Shown here: piece after piece, positions 49,811-58,368 of the stretch
Numbering within the stretch: position 1 is the first letter of the stretch
Layout of the letters: each line of letters starts with the position of its first letter
Assembly: GCA_016780825.1 (NCBI GenBank)
Contig: JADHLF010000010.1
Coordinates: 1 to 60,298 of the forward strand
From: Planktomarina sp.
Lineage (GTDB): Bacteria; Pseudomonadota; Alphaproteobacteria; Rhodobacterales; Rhodobacteraceae
Reading direction: 5' to 3'
DNA length: 60,298 nucleotides
Translations under genes and position numbers: made by a program
Notes under the pieces: model-generated
Database searches by the model: none
Seen by the model: only the letters and a program-made list of their open reading frames with translations
Told to the model about the DNA's origin: nothing

Positions 49811-50688
49811 CTTTGCCTCAACTTTGGATTCAGCGCGTCGTTCAGCCCATCCCCAACCAGCGAAATTGCCAACACCGTCACAAAAATAGCAACGCCGGGG
49901 ATGGTGACCGTATAGCTTGCGTCAAGAATATATTGGCGGTTGGAGCCGATGATTTGCCCCCAGCTGACCACATTGGGATCCGTGAGGCCAAGGAAAGACA
50001 GCCCCGCTTCAAATAGGATTGCTGATCCGACCATGAGCGCCGATTGCACGATGATCGGCGGCAAGGCATTGGGCAGGATCACGCGAAACATCAGTTTCAT
50101 GTTGGACGCGCCCGAGGCCCGGGAGGCCATAACATATTCCAGCTCACGGATGCGCAGAAATTCGGAGCGCGTGATCCGGGCCACGGCGGTCCAGCTGACG
50201 ATCCCAATGGCAAAGGTAATCATCGGCAGGGAGGCACCGAAGAGCGCAACCAAGACCATCGAAAACAGCAATGTTGGCAAGACCTGGAAAAATTCTGTGA
50301 TCCGCATGAGAATTTCTTCAACAATTCCGCGATAAAATCCTGCAAGTGCGCCCACTGTTACCCCGATGATCACGGTCATCAGCGCCGCTGAAATGCCGAT
50401 CAAGAGGGAGACTTTGGCGCCATTGATGATCATCGACAGCAGATCGCGTCCGAGATAATCCGTGCCGAGCAAGAATCCGGCCTCGCCCGGTGGGGAGAAT
50501 GGTGCCCAGACCATTTCGAAGGGATCTGTGGGATAGAGCGCAGGGCCAAAGATTGCGCCGAAGGTGACCAGGATCAGGAGCCCTAAAGCGGCAACCGCGG
50601 CCGTATTCTTGCGAAACGTCGCCCAGCTTTCTGTGAAAGGGTGCTGGGCCTGCAAAGCGTCTTCTTCTTGGAGTTCTGGACGGGTCAT
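49807..50688 (-). CDS. ABC transporter permease (DppC-like)
   Basis: A 293-residue inner-membrane permease. It has an N-terminal cytoplasmic OppC-type helix, about six transmembrane segments and the cytoplasmic coupling loop EYVMASRASGASNMKLMFRVILPN, given here as two adjoining blocks, with the E-A-A-like motif A-S-R-A-S-G-A. LLGTDYLGRDLLSMIINGA is the DppC-type periplasmic stretch. It pairs with the DppB-like protein. The start overlaps that gene's stop by 4 bases. Confidence 0.93.
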   Translation of the reverse strand: MTRPELQEEDALQAQHPFTESWATFRKNTAAVAALGLLILVTFGAIFGPALYPTDPFEMVWAPFSPPGEAGFLLGTDYLGRDLLSMIINGAKVSLLIGISAALMTVIIGVTVGALAGFYRGIVEEILMRITEFFQVLPTLLFSMVLVALFGASLPMITFAIGIVSWTAVARITRSEFLRIRELEYVMASRASGASNMKLMFRVILPNALPPIIVQSALMVGSAILFEAGLSFLGLTDPNVVSWGQIIGSNRQYILDASYTVTIPGVAIFVTVLAISLVGDGLNDALNPKLRQR

Positions 50689-51662
50689 TTGCGGCCTCCT
50701 ACGCGTGGATCAACAAGCCGCAGCGCCAGATCGGTGAGCAAATTTCCGACAATCACCACCAAAGCGGAGAAGAAAAGAATGCCAAGAATGGTGGGCGTGT
50801 CGCGGGCGATGATGGATTGGAAGGCCAGGGTGCCAAGGCCTGGCCAGCTGAACACGGCCTCCACCAGCACGGCGCCCGAGAGCACTGCGGAAAATTGCAG
50901 ACCGGCCAAAGTGATCACCGGCGAGAGCGCGTTTTTCAGCGCATGCTTATAGACCACCTGGTAATCGCTTAAACCTTTGGCCTTGGCAGTGCGAATATAG
51001 TCGGAGCCTAAAACTTCCATCATCGAGGCCCGCGAGAGGCGCGAATAGAGCGCGAGAAAGATGGAGCCAAGTGTGACGGCGGGCAGAACCAAGTGCCGCG
51101 CAACATCCACAAAATGCGTCCAAAACCCGCCCTCCACGGTCACGTCACGCATGCCAGCGACGGGAAACCAATGCACGTTGAGCGAAAAGGTGATGAGCAG
51201 CAAAATACCGGTCCAAAAGACGGGGGCGGAATAGCCAAACAGCGCCAGGAATGTCACCACATAGTTGGAGATGCCTTTGGGCTTGCGCGCTGAGATGACG
51301 CCAAGCACAACCCCGATGATTAAGGCGGCAATCTGCGCCGTAATGACCAAGAGCAATGTGGCTGGCAGGCGTTCAAGGATCAATCGGCTCACCGGCTGAT
51401 TGTAAAAGAACGAATAGCCCAAATCAAACTGGGCCACATTGGCAATGTACTTTCCCAACTGCACGATGAACGGCTGATCAAGCCCGTAGCTCACGCGGAT
51501 CTCATCAAGAATTTCTTGATCTGCCCCGCCCATGGATTGGCTGATGGTATCGGCCACATCGCCGGGCGCCAGATGCATGAGTGAGAAATTCAGCACCAAG
51601 ACTGCAAGGAGCAATGCCGCGGCATAGAGAACGCGGACAGAAATTGTACGAAAAATGCCCAA
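50685..51662 (-). CDS. ABC transporter permease (DppB-like)
   Basis: A 325-residue permease with six membrane segments. The N-terminus is family-typical (LNFSLMHLAPGDVAD) and the coupling loop reads DYIRTAKAKGLSDYQVVYKH followed by ALKNAL. The start is TTG at 51662 with AAGG upstream. No ATG is available nearby. A GC-rich hairpin lies between it and the binding-protein gene, which may lower permease output relative to the binding protein. Confidence 0.93.
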   Translation of the reverse strand: MGIFRTISVRVLYAAALLLAVLVLNFSLMHLAPGDVADTISQSMGGADQEILDEIRVSYGLDQPFIVQLGKYIANVAQFDLGYSFFYNQPVSRLILERLPATLLLVITAQIAALIIGVVLGVISARKPKGISNYVVTFLALFGYSAPVFWTGILLLITFSLNVHWFPVAGMRDVTVEGGFWTHFVDVARHLVLPAVTLGSIFLALYSRLSRASMMEVLGSDYIRTAKAKGLSDYQVVYKHALKNALSPVITLAGLQFSAVLSGAVLVEAVFSWPGLGTLAFQSIIARDTPTILGILFFSALVVIVGNLLTDLALRLVDPRVGGRK

Positions 51663-51686
51663 AGTTTTTGCCTTACGAGAAAAGAT

Positions 51687-51714
51687 GCGCGGGCCGATTT
51701 TTTGCAGCCCGCGC
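51687..51714 (-). terminator. Intercistronic hairpin between the binding-protein gene and dppB
   Basis: GCGCGGGC (51687-51694) and GCCCGCGC (51707-51714) form an 8-bp stem with a 12-base loop that is A-rich in the RNA. It starts 8 bases after the binding-protein stop. Such elements after binding-protein genes typically act as partial terminators or 3'-end stabilisers. Confidence 0.6.
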
Positions 51715-51722
51715 GGGGGAGG

Positions 51723-53294
51723 TTAGTTTTTGAGGTAGGTCATATCAATCGGTGTTGATGTGCCCCAGATGCCGAGCGGTGGGTTGCCCACATTGTCGTT
51801 ATAGACAGTGTGATAGGGCAGGGTGTTGGTGTGATAGACGGGCAGCTCATCTGCGATGATCTCTTGGAACTCCGCATATAATGCCGTGCGCTTCGCTGGG
51901 TCTGTTTCCACCGCCGCCATGGCGATCAGCTCATCGACACGGGCGTTTGAATAGCCTTGCGTATTGGACCAAACACCTTTGGCAATATTGTCGGAGGAAT
52001 AGGTCCGGTGGACACCGATCACAGGATCACCCCAGTTGAACACGGTATCCCAGGACATATCAAAGTCCATTTCTCCCATGCGGGCCGCCCAGGTTGGGAA
52101 ATCCGCAGAGGCGCGAACTTCTACGTCGATGCCGACCTTCTTCAACGCCGCTTTCACATATTCGACCTGTGGTTTCACGCCAGGCCAGCCAAAATCAATG
52201 GTGAGGCTAAAGCGCGAGTCGCCCTGCATTGGATAGCCCGCTGCGTCGAGCAGGGCTCGTGATTTGTCGAGGTCGAGGTCGTAGCCTTCGACATTGGCAT
52301 TGTAGAATGGGCTGTCGGGATGGATGCCAGTTTTGGAATCCGAAGCTGTGCCCTGCATCAAGGCATTGAGGATGAAGTTTTTGTCCACCGCATAGGCAAT
52401 GGCCTTGCGCACATTAACATCGGCCAACGGACCTTTTGTGGTGTTCATCGCCAGCCAATCAAGCGGACCGATGCCGCCATAACCTTCATCGGTCACGGTC
52501 AGGCTGTCGACCTCCTTGAGGCGGTTGATGATGCGCGGCAGGGACTCGAAGGCGCCCATATGAATTTCGCCATTCTCATAAGCGATGGCCCGCGCGGCCG
52601 GATCGGTGATGATCCGCATGACAATTTTGTCGAGATAGGGCCGGCCTTCAATGAAAAAGTCATCGAATCTTTCCAGGATCACATGCTCGCCAGATTTATA
52701 CTCCACCAGTTTGAAGGGGCCAGAGCCAACCACGTTTTCGGTGTTGCGGGGGTGGGTTTTCGGGTCTTGTCCATCGCCATAGATATGCTTTGGAATAATC
52801 GCCATCAATTGTCCGGACATGGCCAGCATCAGCGCCGGATGCGGCTTGCTGAGGTTCAGCACTGCGGTATGGGCATCCGGGGTATCAACAGAGACAACGG
52901 GCTCAAACATAGATTTGAACGGATGATGGGCTTTGATCGTATCGACGGAAAAGGCCACATCTTCGGATGTGATCGGGGTGCCATCATGGAACACCGCGTT
53001 ATCGACCAGGTTGAGAGTGACGGTCAGACCATCCGCGCTCACGTCCCAGCTTTTGGCAAGATAGGGCTGCGGAGTCCAATCTTCGTCATAGCGCAATGGG
53101 GCCGCGAACAATTGAGCACCAGGATAGCCGGTCACGATGCCCGATTGCACCGCCGGATTGAGGTTTCGCACATTGGTTGCCATCACTGTGATCAAAGTGC
53201 CGCCCTTGCGTGGGCTATCTTCCGCCACAGCTCCGCTGGTCAAAATGGCGACAGCGGCGGTCGCTGTGAGCATGGATTTTAGAATATGTTTCAT
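51723..53294 (-). CDS. ABC transporter substrate-binding protein (peptide/nickel family 5)
   Basis: A 523-residue periplasmic binding protein. The signal peptide MKHILKSMLTATAAVAILTS ends before AVAEDS. The mature protein has the family-5 hallmarks: LAKSWDVSADGLTVTLNL, AVFHDGTPITSEDVAFSVDT, GSGPFKLVEYKSGEHVILER and VRKAIAYAVDKNFILNALM in blocks, and YPMQGDSRFSL. The substrate class is peptides, opines, glycosides or nickel. The sequence does not decide. It is the first structural gene of the dpp-like operon, 218 bases downstream of the LysR gene. Confidence 0.93.
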   Translation of the reverse strand: MKHILKSMLTATAAVAILTSGAVAEDSPRKGGTLITVMATNVRNLNPAVQSGIVTGYPGAQLFAAPLRYDEDWTPQPYLAKSWDVSADGLTVTLNLVDNAVFHDGTPITSEDVAFSVDTIKAHHPFKSMFEPVVSVDTPDAHTAVLNLSKPHPALMLAMSGQLMAIIPKHIYGDGQDPKTHPRNTENVVGSGPFKLVEYKSGEHVILERFDDFFIEGRPYLDKIVMRIITDPAARAIAYENGEIHMGAFESLPRIINRLKEVDSLTVTDEGYGGIGPLDWLAMNTTKGPLADVNVRKAIAYAVDKNFILNALMQGTASDSKTGIHPDSPFYNANVEGYDLDLDKSRALLDAAGYPMQGDSRFSLTIDFGWPGVKPQVEYVKAALKKVGIDVEVRASADFPTWAARMGEMDFDMSWDTVFNWGDPVIGVHRTYSSDNIAKGVWSNTQGYSNARVDELIAMAAVETDPAKRTALYAEFQEIIADELPVYHTNTLPYHTVYNDNVGNPPLGIWGTSTPIDMTYLKN

Positions 53295-53368
53295 TGTTGG
53301 ACCTCCGAAGATATTTTTGCTTTTTATTGAGCCAAGCCTAGACCAAGGTGTTTTTTACAGAAAACAGA

Positions 53369-53503
53369 TTAATTGGTCCTCTTTACTACAATTTTTAGAG
53401 GTTTGGCGCGGGCTTTGTCCGCGCTGCAACAGCCCGCGTCGCAGCAGAGCTTTGCCGCGCCAATTGTCCGCCCAGCCGTCGCGCCAAACGGTGGATGAGG
53501 CAT
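53369..53503 (-). CDS. Candidate small protein after the LysR gene
   Basis: A 44-codon frame begins at ATG 53503, 9 bases after the LysR stop, with a strong GGGGAG ribosome-binding site. It reads MPHPPFGATAGRTIGAA, then KLCCDAGCCSADK and a basic end. The C-C-x-x-x-C-C cluster could bind metal. Against it: the DNA is full of GC-rich inverted repeats and I know of no homolog. It may instead be an untranslated structured region. Confidence 0.25.
   Translation of the reverse strand: MPHPPFGATAGRTIGAAKLCCDAGCCSADKARAKPLKIVVKRTN
53401..53489. repeat. 10-bp inverted repeat with nested GC-rich dyads upstream of the transporter operon
   Basis: GTTTGGCGCG (53401-53410) and CGCGCCAAAC (53480-53489) are exact inverted repeats. 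Between them are further dyads, for example CGCGGGC with GCCCGCG and GGCGCGG with CCGCGCC. The region separates the LysR stop from the binding-protein gene. It could end LysR transcription or form a leader structure. Confidence 0.55.
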
Positions 53504-53512
53504 AGATCTCCC

Positions 53513-54442
53513 CTAGGTGGCAGCGGAAACTATGCAGCTATCAAACAGGCCCTCATCGCGCAGCTGGGTGCAGATCTTGATAAAGGAACGTACGTTTTTA
53601 GGTTGGCGCAGGTTGCTCAGCGTTGCGATGCCGAAAACCGGGACGTGCGAGGAATCTGATATGGGCACGGCGCTAAATCGGCTGTCTTTGGCACTATAGG
53701 TGCGCGGCCGGATATTGAGTAACGTATAGCCAAAATCTCCTTCAACCAAGGCTTGGGCAATTTCTGAAGATCTTGTGGAATGGGCCACTTCAGGCTCAAG
53801 GCCGCGGGCCCGGAACAGCCCGAGAAAATAATCGCGCGTATAGGGCAGCTCGAGCATGATCATTGGCTTTTGGCTCAGTTGTTCAAAGGTAATTGACGGC
53901 AGCTGGCTCGCCGAATCAGACTTGGAGATCAAGGCATAGGGGGGAGCGGGGAACAGTGGCTCAAAGGCCTGCGCCGGAGGCACATGCCGATCATAGGTGA
54001 AGACCAAATCAACCTCGCCGTTGTCCAGATAATCTAAGATGGCCACCATATTGCCCTCCATCACTTTCACGGAAATACCGGGAAAATTTTCGGTGATCGA
54101 TTTCAAGATCGGCGGCAAAAACGTGGGGGCAGCGGTGGCATAGCAGGCAATACGCACCAATCCGGCGTCATCTCCGCCTTGCGATTGCAATTCGGACTCG
54201 AACTGCCGGGTTTGGTTTAAATAGGTGCGAATCAACTGCAAAGCTTCGCGGCCCGCAGATGTTGGGGTGATGCCCTTGGCTGGGGTGCGGACGAATAATG
54301 CATAGTCCAAAGAGGCTTCCAATGCATCAATCGAAGCGGTGATAGAGGATTGTGATATGGACACTTCAACGGCGGCCTTGGCAATGGATCCAAGGCGCCC
54401 AGCGGCTTCCACATAGCGCAATTGTTTGAGTGTGAAGTTCAA
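53513..54442 (-). CDS. LysR family transcriptional regulator
   Basis: A 309-residue LTTR. The N-terminal winged helix-turn-helix is MNFTLKQLRYVEAAGRLGSI with AAVEVSISQSSITASIDALE. The effector-binding domain follows (ISVKVMEGNMVAILDYLDNG, PYALISKSDSASQLPSITFE in blocks). The start is TTG at 54442 with GGGGGA upstream. It is divergent from the amidohydrolase and lies upstream of the transporter operon, so it probably controls one or both in response to their substrate. That is inference from position. Confidence 0.92.
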   Translation of the reverse strand: MNFTLKQLRYVEAAGRLGSIAKAAVEVSISQSSITASIDALEASLDYALFVRTPAKGITPTSAGREALQLIRTYLNQTRQFESELQSQGGDDAGLVRIACYATAAPTFLPPILKSITENFPGISVKVMEGNMVAILDYLDNGEVDLVFTYDRHVPPAQAFEPLFPAPPYALISKSDSASQLPSITFEQLSQKPMIMLELPYTRDYFLGLFRARGLEPEVAHSTRSSEIAQALVEGDFGYTLLNIRPRTYSAKDSRFSAVPISDSSHVPVFGIATLSNLRQPKNVRSFIKICTQLRDEGLFDSCIVSAAT

Positions 54443-54548
54443 TGGACTATTCCCCCAAAAAAAAGGTCATTGAGAACAGTTAAATCTATTTTTCCAAATA
54501 ATAAAACCTCTTTAGCTTTTCGGTATCAGTCAAATTACAAGGTGATCC
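54443..54548. promoter_or_regulatory. Divergent promoter region between LysR and the amidohydrolase
   Basis: These 106 AT-rich bases separate the two divergent genes. TTGAGA near 54471 and AT-rich hexamers around 54495-54505 are possible promoter parts, but no pair with good spacing was certain. LysR operators usually lie in such a gap. Several T-N11-A half sites can be drawn, too many to choose one. Confidence 0.4.
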
Positions 54549-56192
54549 ATGTCCGAAACGATCGTTTATAGTGCCAAAAAAATCATCACCATGAACCCCA
54601 GTCGCCCAGAGGCCACGCATGTGGCCGTGCGTGATGGGCGCATTTTGGGCGCTGGCAGCCTATCGGAATTGCAAACCTGGGGCGACATTCGGCTTGATGA
54701 GCGTTTTGCAAGTAAGGTCTTGATGCCTGGATTCGTTGAAGGCCATGCCCATGTCATGGAAGGGTCTTTATGGAGCAAAGTCTATTGTGGCTGGTTTGAC
54801 CGCGCCGACCCAGATGGCAAGCTGTGGTCTGGGGTGAAAAGCATGGATGCGGTCGTTGAGCGTTTGCAGGCGGCGGAAGCTGCGCTTGAGGATCCAGAGG
54901 CGGCTGTCTCGGGCTGGCAGCTGGACCCAATCTATATGGACAATACCACCGTGACCCGCGCGGATCTCGATCGGGTCTCAACCACCCGGCCTGTTGGGGT
55001 CTTGCATGCCTCTGGCCATATTATGAATGTGAATACCAAAGCGCTTGAACTGGCTGGCATGCTCAAGACAGGGCATAATCACCCGGGCATCCCCTTAGGC
55101 GCCGATGGCTTGCCCACCGGGGAGCTCAAAGGACCCGAGGTGATGACACCCGTTGGCCCCTTTGTGGGTTTTGAGCGCAATCTGCTGGACTCGGATGAAG
55201 CTGGCCTGCGCAATTTCGCGAAACTCTGCGTTCGTACGGGCACAACCACGATCACAGACCTTGCCTCGCGTATGGATGAGGACACGGTTGATATGATGCT
55301 GCGCGTCACCGGCGAGCCGCATTATCCCATCCGTCTCATGCCGTTTCGCATCTTTCTTGGCCTGTCTGCCCCAGAGCTGGTTGAGACCGTCTTGGCGATG
55401 AAAAAAAGGGCCACGGATCGGCTGCGTTTGGGGCAGATTAAGATCGTGGTGGACGGGTCTATCCAAGGGTTTTCCGCTCGGTTGCGCTGGCCCGGTTATC
55501 ACAATGGTGCGCCGAACGGGCTCTGGTATATCGCGCCGGAGCATCTGTCCGAGCTGTTGCATCTGGCCTTAGAGGCTGGCGTCCAGGTGCACACGCACAC
55601 CAATGGCGATCAGGCCACGCAATTGGTTTTGGAAAAATTGGCAACGGCTTTGCAAGCGCATCCCAATCCAGATCACCGGTTCACGTTGCAGCATTGCCAA
55701 TTGGCAGATGGCGCGCAGTTCCGTTTGGCGGCAAAACTGGGCATGTGTGTTAACCTCTTTGCCAACCACCATTATTATTGGGGAGATGAGCATTATAATC
55801 TCACGGTAGGGCCGGACCGGGCCATGCGCATGAATGCCTGCCGCACGGCGCTGGACAGCGGCGTGCCCATGGCGATCCATTCCGATGCGCCCGTCACCCC
55901 GCTGGGCCCGCTCTTTACGGCATGGGCCGCGGTCAATCGCATCACCGCCTCGGGCCGGGTGCAGGGCGAAGAAGAGCGGATCGACGTGTCCGAAGCGCTC
56001 TATGCCATCACTATGGGCGCGGCCTATACGCTACATCTGGATGGGGAGATCGGCTCAATTGAAACCGGCAAGAAAGCGGATTTTGCCGTGCTGGAGGCAG
56101 ACCCCACCACCTGTGACCCGATGGAACTAAAGGATATCCCAGTTTGGGGCACTGTGCAGGGCGGCCGTATTTTCCCGGCGGCAGAGCTTTGA
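54549..56192 (+). CDS. Amidohydrolase family protein (YtcJ-like)
   Basis: A 547-residue metal-dependent hydrolase of the YtcJ type. The first metal site is VLMPGFVEGHAHVMEGS (H-x-H), KIVVDGSIQGFSARLRWPGY follows, VQVHTHTNGDQATQLVLEKL and RFTLQHCQLAD give later histidines, and IHSDAPVTPLGPLF carries the conserved aspartate. The C-terminal domain returns to the small beta-sandwich (IGSIETGKKADFAVLEADP). No signal peptide, so cytoplasmic. Family members cleave amides, N-formyl groups or cyclic imides. The exact substrate is unknown. Its stop overlaps the start of the G3E GTPase gene. Confidence 0.9.
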   Translation: MSETIVYSAKKIITMNPSRPEATHVAVRDGRILGAGSLSELQTWGDIRLDERFASKVLMPGFVEGHAHVMEGSLWSKVYCGWFDRADPDGKLWSGVKSMDAVVERLQAAEAALEDPEAAVSGWQLDPIYMDNTTVTRADLDRVSTTRPVGVLHASGHIMNVNTKALELAGMLKTGHNHPGIPLGADGLPTGELKGPEVMTPVGPFVGFERNLLDSDEAGLRNFAKLCVRTGTTTITDLASRMDEDTVDMMLRVTGEPHYPIRLMPFRIFLGLSAPELVETVLAMKKRATDRLRLGQIKIVVDGSIQGFSARLRWPGYHNGAPNGLWYIAPEHLSELLHLALEAGVQVHTHTNGDQATQLVLEKLATALQAHPNPDHRFTLQHCQLADGAQFRLAAKLGMCVNLFANHHYYWGDEHYNLTVGPDRAMRMNACRTALDSGVPMAIHSDAPVTPLGPLFTAWAAVNRITASGRVQGEEERIDVSEALYAITMGAAYTLHLDGEIGSIETGKKADFAVLEADPTTCDPMELKDIPVWGTVQGGRIFPAAEL

Positions 56193-57091
56193 CGGCAGAT
56201 ATTCCGGTCACTGTGATTGGGGGCTATCTGGGCGCTGGAAAAACCACGATGGTCAATCATCTTCTGCGCCACGCGGCGGGGCGCCGGATTGCAATTTTGG
56301 TCAATGAATTCGGCGACCTGCCGATTGACGAAGATTTAATCGAAGCGGAAGGGGAGGATATGATCGCCATTTCTGGCGGCTGTATCTGTTGCTCCTTCGG
56401 ATCAGATCTCACGGCCGCTTTGATCAAATTGTCCGAGCTTGCACCGCCGCCGGACCATGTGGTGATTGAAGCCTCGGGCGTGGCGATGCCGGGCACTGTG
56501 GCACTCAGCATTTCGATCCTGCCTGGGTTTGCTTTGGCCGGGGTCGTGGTCTTGGCCGATGGTGAACGGGTACAGGCGCAGGCCGAGGATGATTACATCG
56601 GTGATACGATCTTACGGCAACTGTCGGATGCGGATGTGATTGTGCACAGTAAGACGGACTTGCAACCCTACCCAAGCGCGGTTGACGCGGTGGACACCTG
56701 GCTCCAGGCGATGGCGCCACAGGCCAAGATCGTGACCACCGCTCAAGGGCGCGTGCCCCCTGACATTATACTCGGCCTAAGAGGCCCGAACGCCAAACCG
56801 CAGGCCAGCCCCCATGCGGATCCGGGCTATGAAAGCCGAGCCTTCAGACACATACCACCCTGTGTTCCAGGGGATTTGGCGCAAAACTTGGCGACCGGCC
56901 CTTATGGCGTGATCCGCGCGAAAGGCTTTTTGCGGGACCGTGAAGGGGGGCGCTGGGTCATTCAAACGGTCGGACAGCGCTTTGAGGCGCAGCGCAGTCA
57001 AAAACTGGAGTCTGCTGGTGTGGTTTGCATCGGCCGCCGCGGCACCTTGGATATCGCGGCACTTGAGGCGCTGCTTGGTCCTGCGGATTAG
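56189..57091 (+). CDS. G3E family GTPase (CobW/COG0523), putative metallochaperone
   Basis: A 300-residue COG0523 protein. The P-loop is VIGGYLGAGKTTMVNHLL at residues 9-26. AILVNEFGDLPIDEDLI follows, and the metal-binding G-G-C-x-C-C motif is SGGCICCSFGSDL. VIEASGVAMPGTV and SKTDLQPYP (the K-T-D guanine-recognition motif) complete the GTPase. Relatives deliver zinc, cobalt, nickel or iron to client enzymes. The TTG start at 56189 overlaps the amidohydrolase TGA (TTGA), so translation is coupled. This points to the amidohydrolase as the client, by inference. No histidine-rich metal storage stretch is present. Confidence 0.88.
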   Translation: MTADIPVTVIGGYLGAGKTTMVNHLLRHAAGRRIAILVNEFGDLPIDEDLIEAEGEDMIAISGGCICCSFGSDLTAALIKLSELAPPPDHVVIEASGVAMPGTVALSISILPGFALAGVVVLADGERVQAQAEDDYIGDTILRQLSDADVIVHSKTDLQPYPSAVDAVDTWLQAMAPQAKIVTTAQGRVPPDIILGLRGPNAKPQASPHADPGYESRAFRHIPPCVPGDLAQNLATGPYGVIRAKGFLRDREGGRWVIQTVGQRFEAQRSQKLESAGVVCIGRRGTLDIAALEALLGPAD

Positions 57092-57241
57092 GCGCAGCGC
57101 CGCAGCGCATGACCTATCGAGAAACACCTCTTGTCACAGCAGATTATTTTTGCGTGAAAACGCAATAGTATCGCTCCCTGCTCCCCTTAAATCAGATAGT
57201 CACACCCCATTCTCGGCCTTTGGAGAGGTGACGCAGAAGGA

Positions 57242-57269
57242 CAAAACGCCCGCCCGTATCGGGCAGGCG
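57242..57269 (-). terminator. Terminator of the proXWV operon
   Basis: CGCCTGCCCG and CGGGCGGGCG pair on the minus strand (10 bp with one G-U) around a 3-base loop, followed by TTTTGT. It lies 33 bases after the proV stop, as expected for the operon end. The rest of 57092-57301 shows no gene. Confidence 0.72.
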
Positions 57270-57301
57270 CTGGGCTTTGTGGCGTTTGGTCTGTGGTCTT
57301 C

Positions 57302-58357
57302 TTAATGATAGCGGGTGCCGGCTTCCGAGCTGGAGACGCGCGGCACCAGAGCTTTGACCAAATCGCGCATATCGAGGGTGCCGACGGGTTTGTTGTTGCC
57401 ATCCAAGACCCGGTAGCGCAGGGCGGTGTCGCCACCGGATGCGGCGATGAGGCTTTCGAGCGTGTCATTGGCCCGCACATCGCCGGCAAATTGCCCCTCT
57501 GACAAAGGCTGCATGACCGACCGCACGCGCAACACCCGCGCCCGGTTAATGTCAGAGACGAAATCTTCGATATAGGGATCCGCTGGGTTCATCAAAATGC
57601 CCTGTGGTTCACCCTGTTGCACCACGGCCCCATCCTTCAAGATCACCAGATGATCAGCCAGCTTCAGCGCCTCATCGAGATCATGGGTGATGAAGATGAT
57701 GGTCTTTTTCAACTCAACTTGCAGTTCAAGAAGCAGATTTTGCATGTCGGTGCGGATGAGCGGATCGAGCGCGGAAAAGGCCTCATCCATCAGCATGATG
57801 TCGGAATTTGAGGTCAAGGCGCGCGCGATGCCGACCCGTTGCTGCATTCCACCGGACAATTGTGACGGATAATGGTTTTCGAATCCGCCAAGCCCCACAC
57901 GCGCCAGCCAGGTTTTGGCCTCCTGTTCTTGCGCCTGTGTTGGCAGACCTTTGACATCGAGGGCCATGGCGGCGTTCTGCAACACCGTCCGATGCGGCAG
58001 AAGCGCAAATTTTTGGAACACCATCGACATTTTGTCTTGGCGCATCTTCCGCAAATCGGTTGTCGAGAGCTTCATGACATCGACGCCATCCACCAAAATT
58101 TCGCCATCTGTGGGCTCGATGAGGCGGTTGAGATGGCGGATTAAGGTGGATTTGCCCGAGCCCGACAGGCCCATCACCACGGTGATTTCACCGGCCTGCA
58201 TTTCGACGTTGATGTCTCGGAGACCTAAAACATGTTTGTGGCTGGTCAATAGCTCTTCTTTGCCCATACCAGCCTTCACATGCGGCATCACAGATTTGCC
58301 GTCAGAGCCGAAGATTTTGTACAGGCCGCGCAGGCTAACCTTTGTTGTTTGTGTCAT
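57302..58357 (-). CDS. proV: Glycine betaine/proline-type ABC transporter ATP-binding protein
   Basis: A 351-residue ATPase energising uptake of osmoprotectant quaternary amines. Walker A is MGLSGSGKSTLIRHLNRLIE, Q-loop VFQKFALLPHRTV, signature LSGGMQQRVGIARALT, and Walker B IMLMDEAFSALDPL. The C-terminal region from about residue 280 is a CBS-type domain (RSVMQPL ... YRVLDGNNKPVGTLDMRDLV), which in OpuA/ProV senses ionic strength. The ATG at 58357 is chosen, 11 bases after the proW stop. Length and N-terminal LYKIFG are typical. Confidence 0.94.
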   Translation of the reverse strand: MTQTTKVSLRGLYKIFGSDGKSVMPHVKAGMGKEELLTSHKHVLGLRDINVEMQAGEITVVMGLSGSGKSTLIRHLNRLIEPTDGEILVDGVDVMKLSTTDLRKMRQDKMSMVFQKFALLPHRTVLQNAAMALDVKGLPTQAQEQEAKTWLARVGLGGFENHYPSQLSGGMQQRVGIARALTSNSDIMLMDEAFSALDPLIRTDMQNLLLELQVELKKTIIFITHDLDEALKLADHLVILKDGAVVQQGEPQGILMNPADPYIEDFVSDINRARVLRVRSVMQPLSEGQFAGDVRANDTLESLIAASGGDTALRYRVLDGNNKPVGTLDMRDLVKALVPRVSSSEAGTRYH

Positions 58358-58368
58358 ATCCTCACCCC

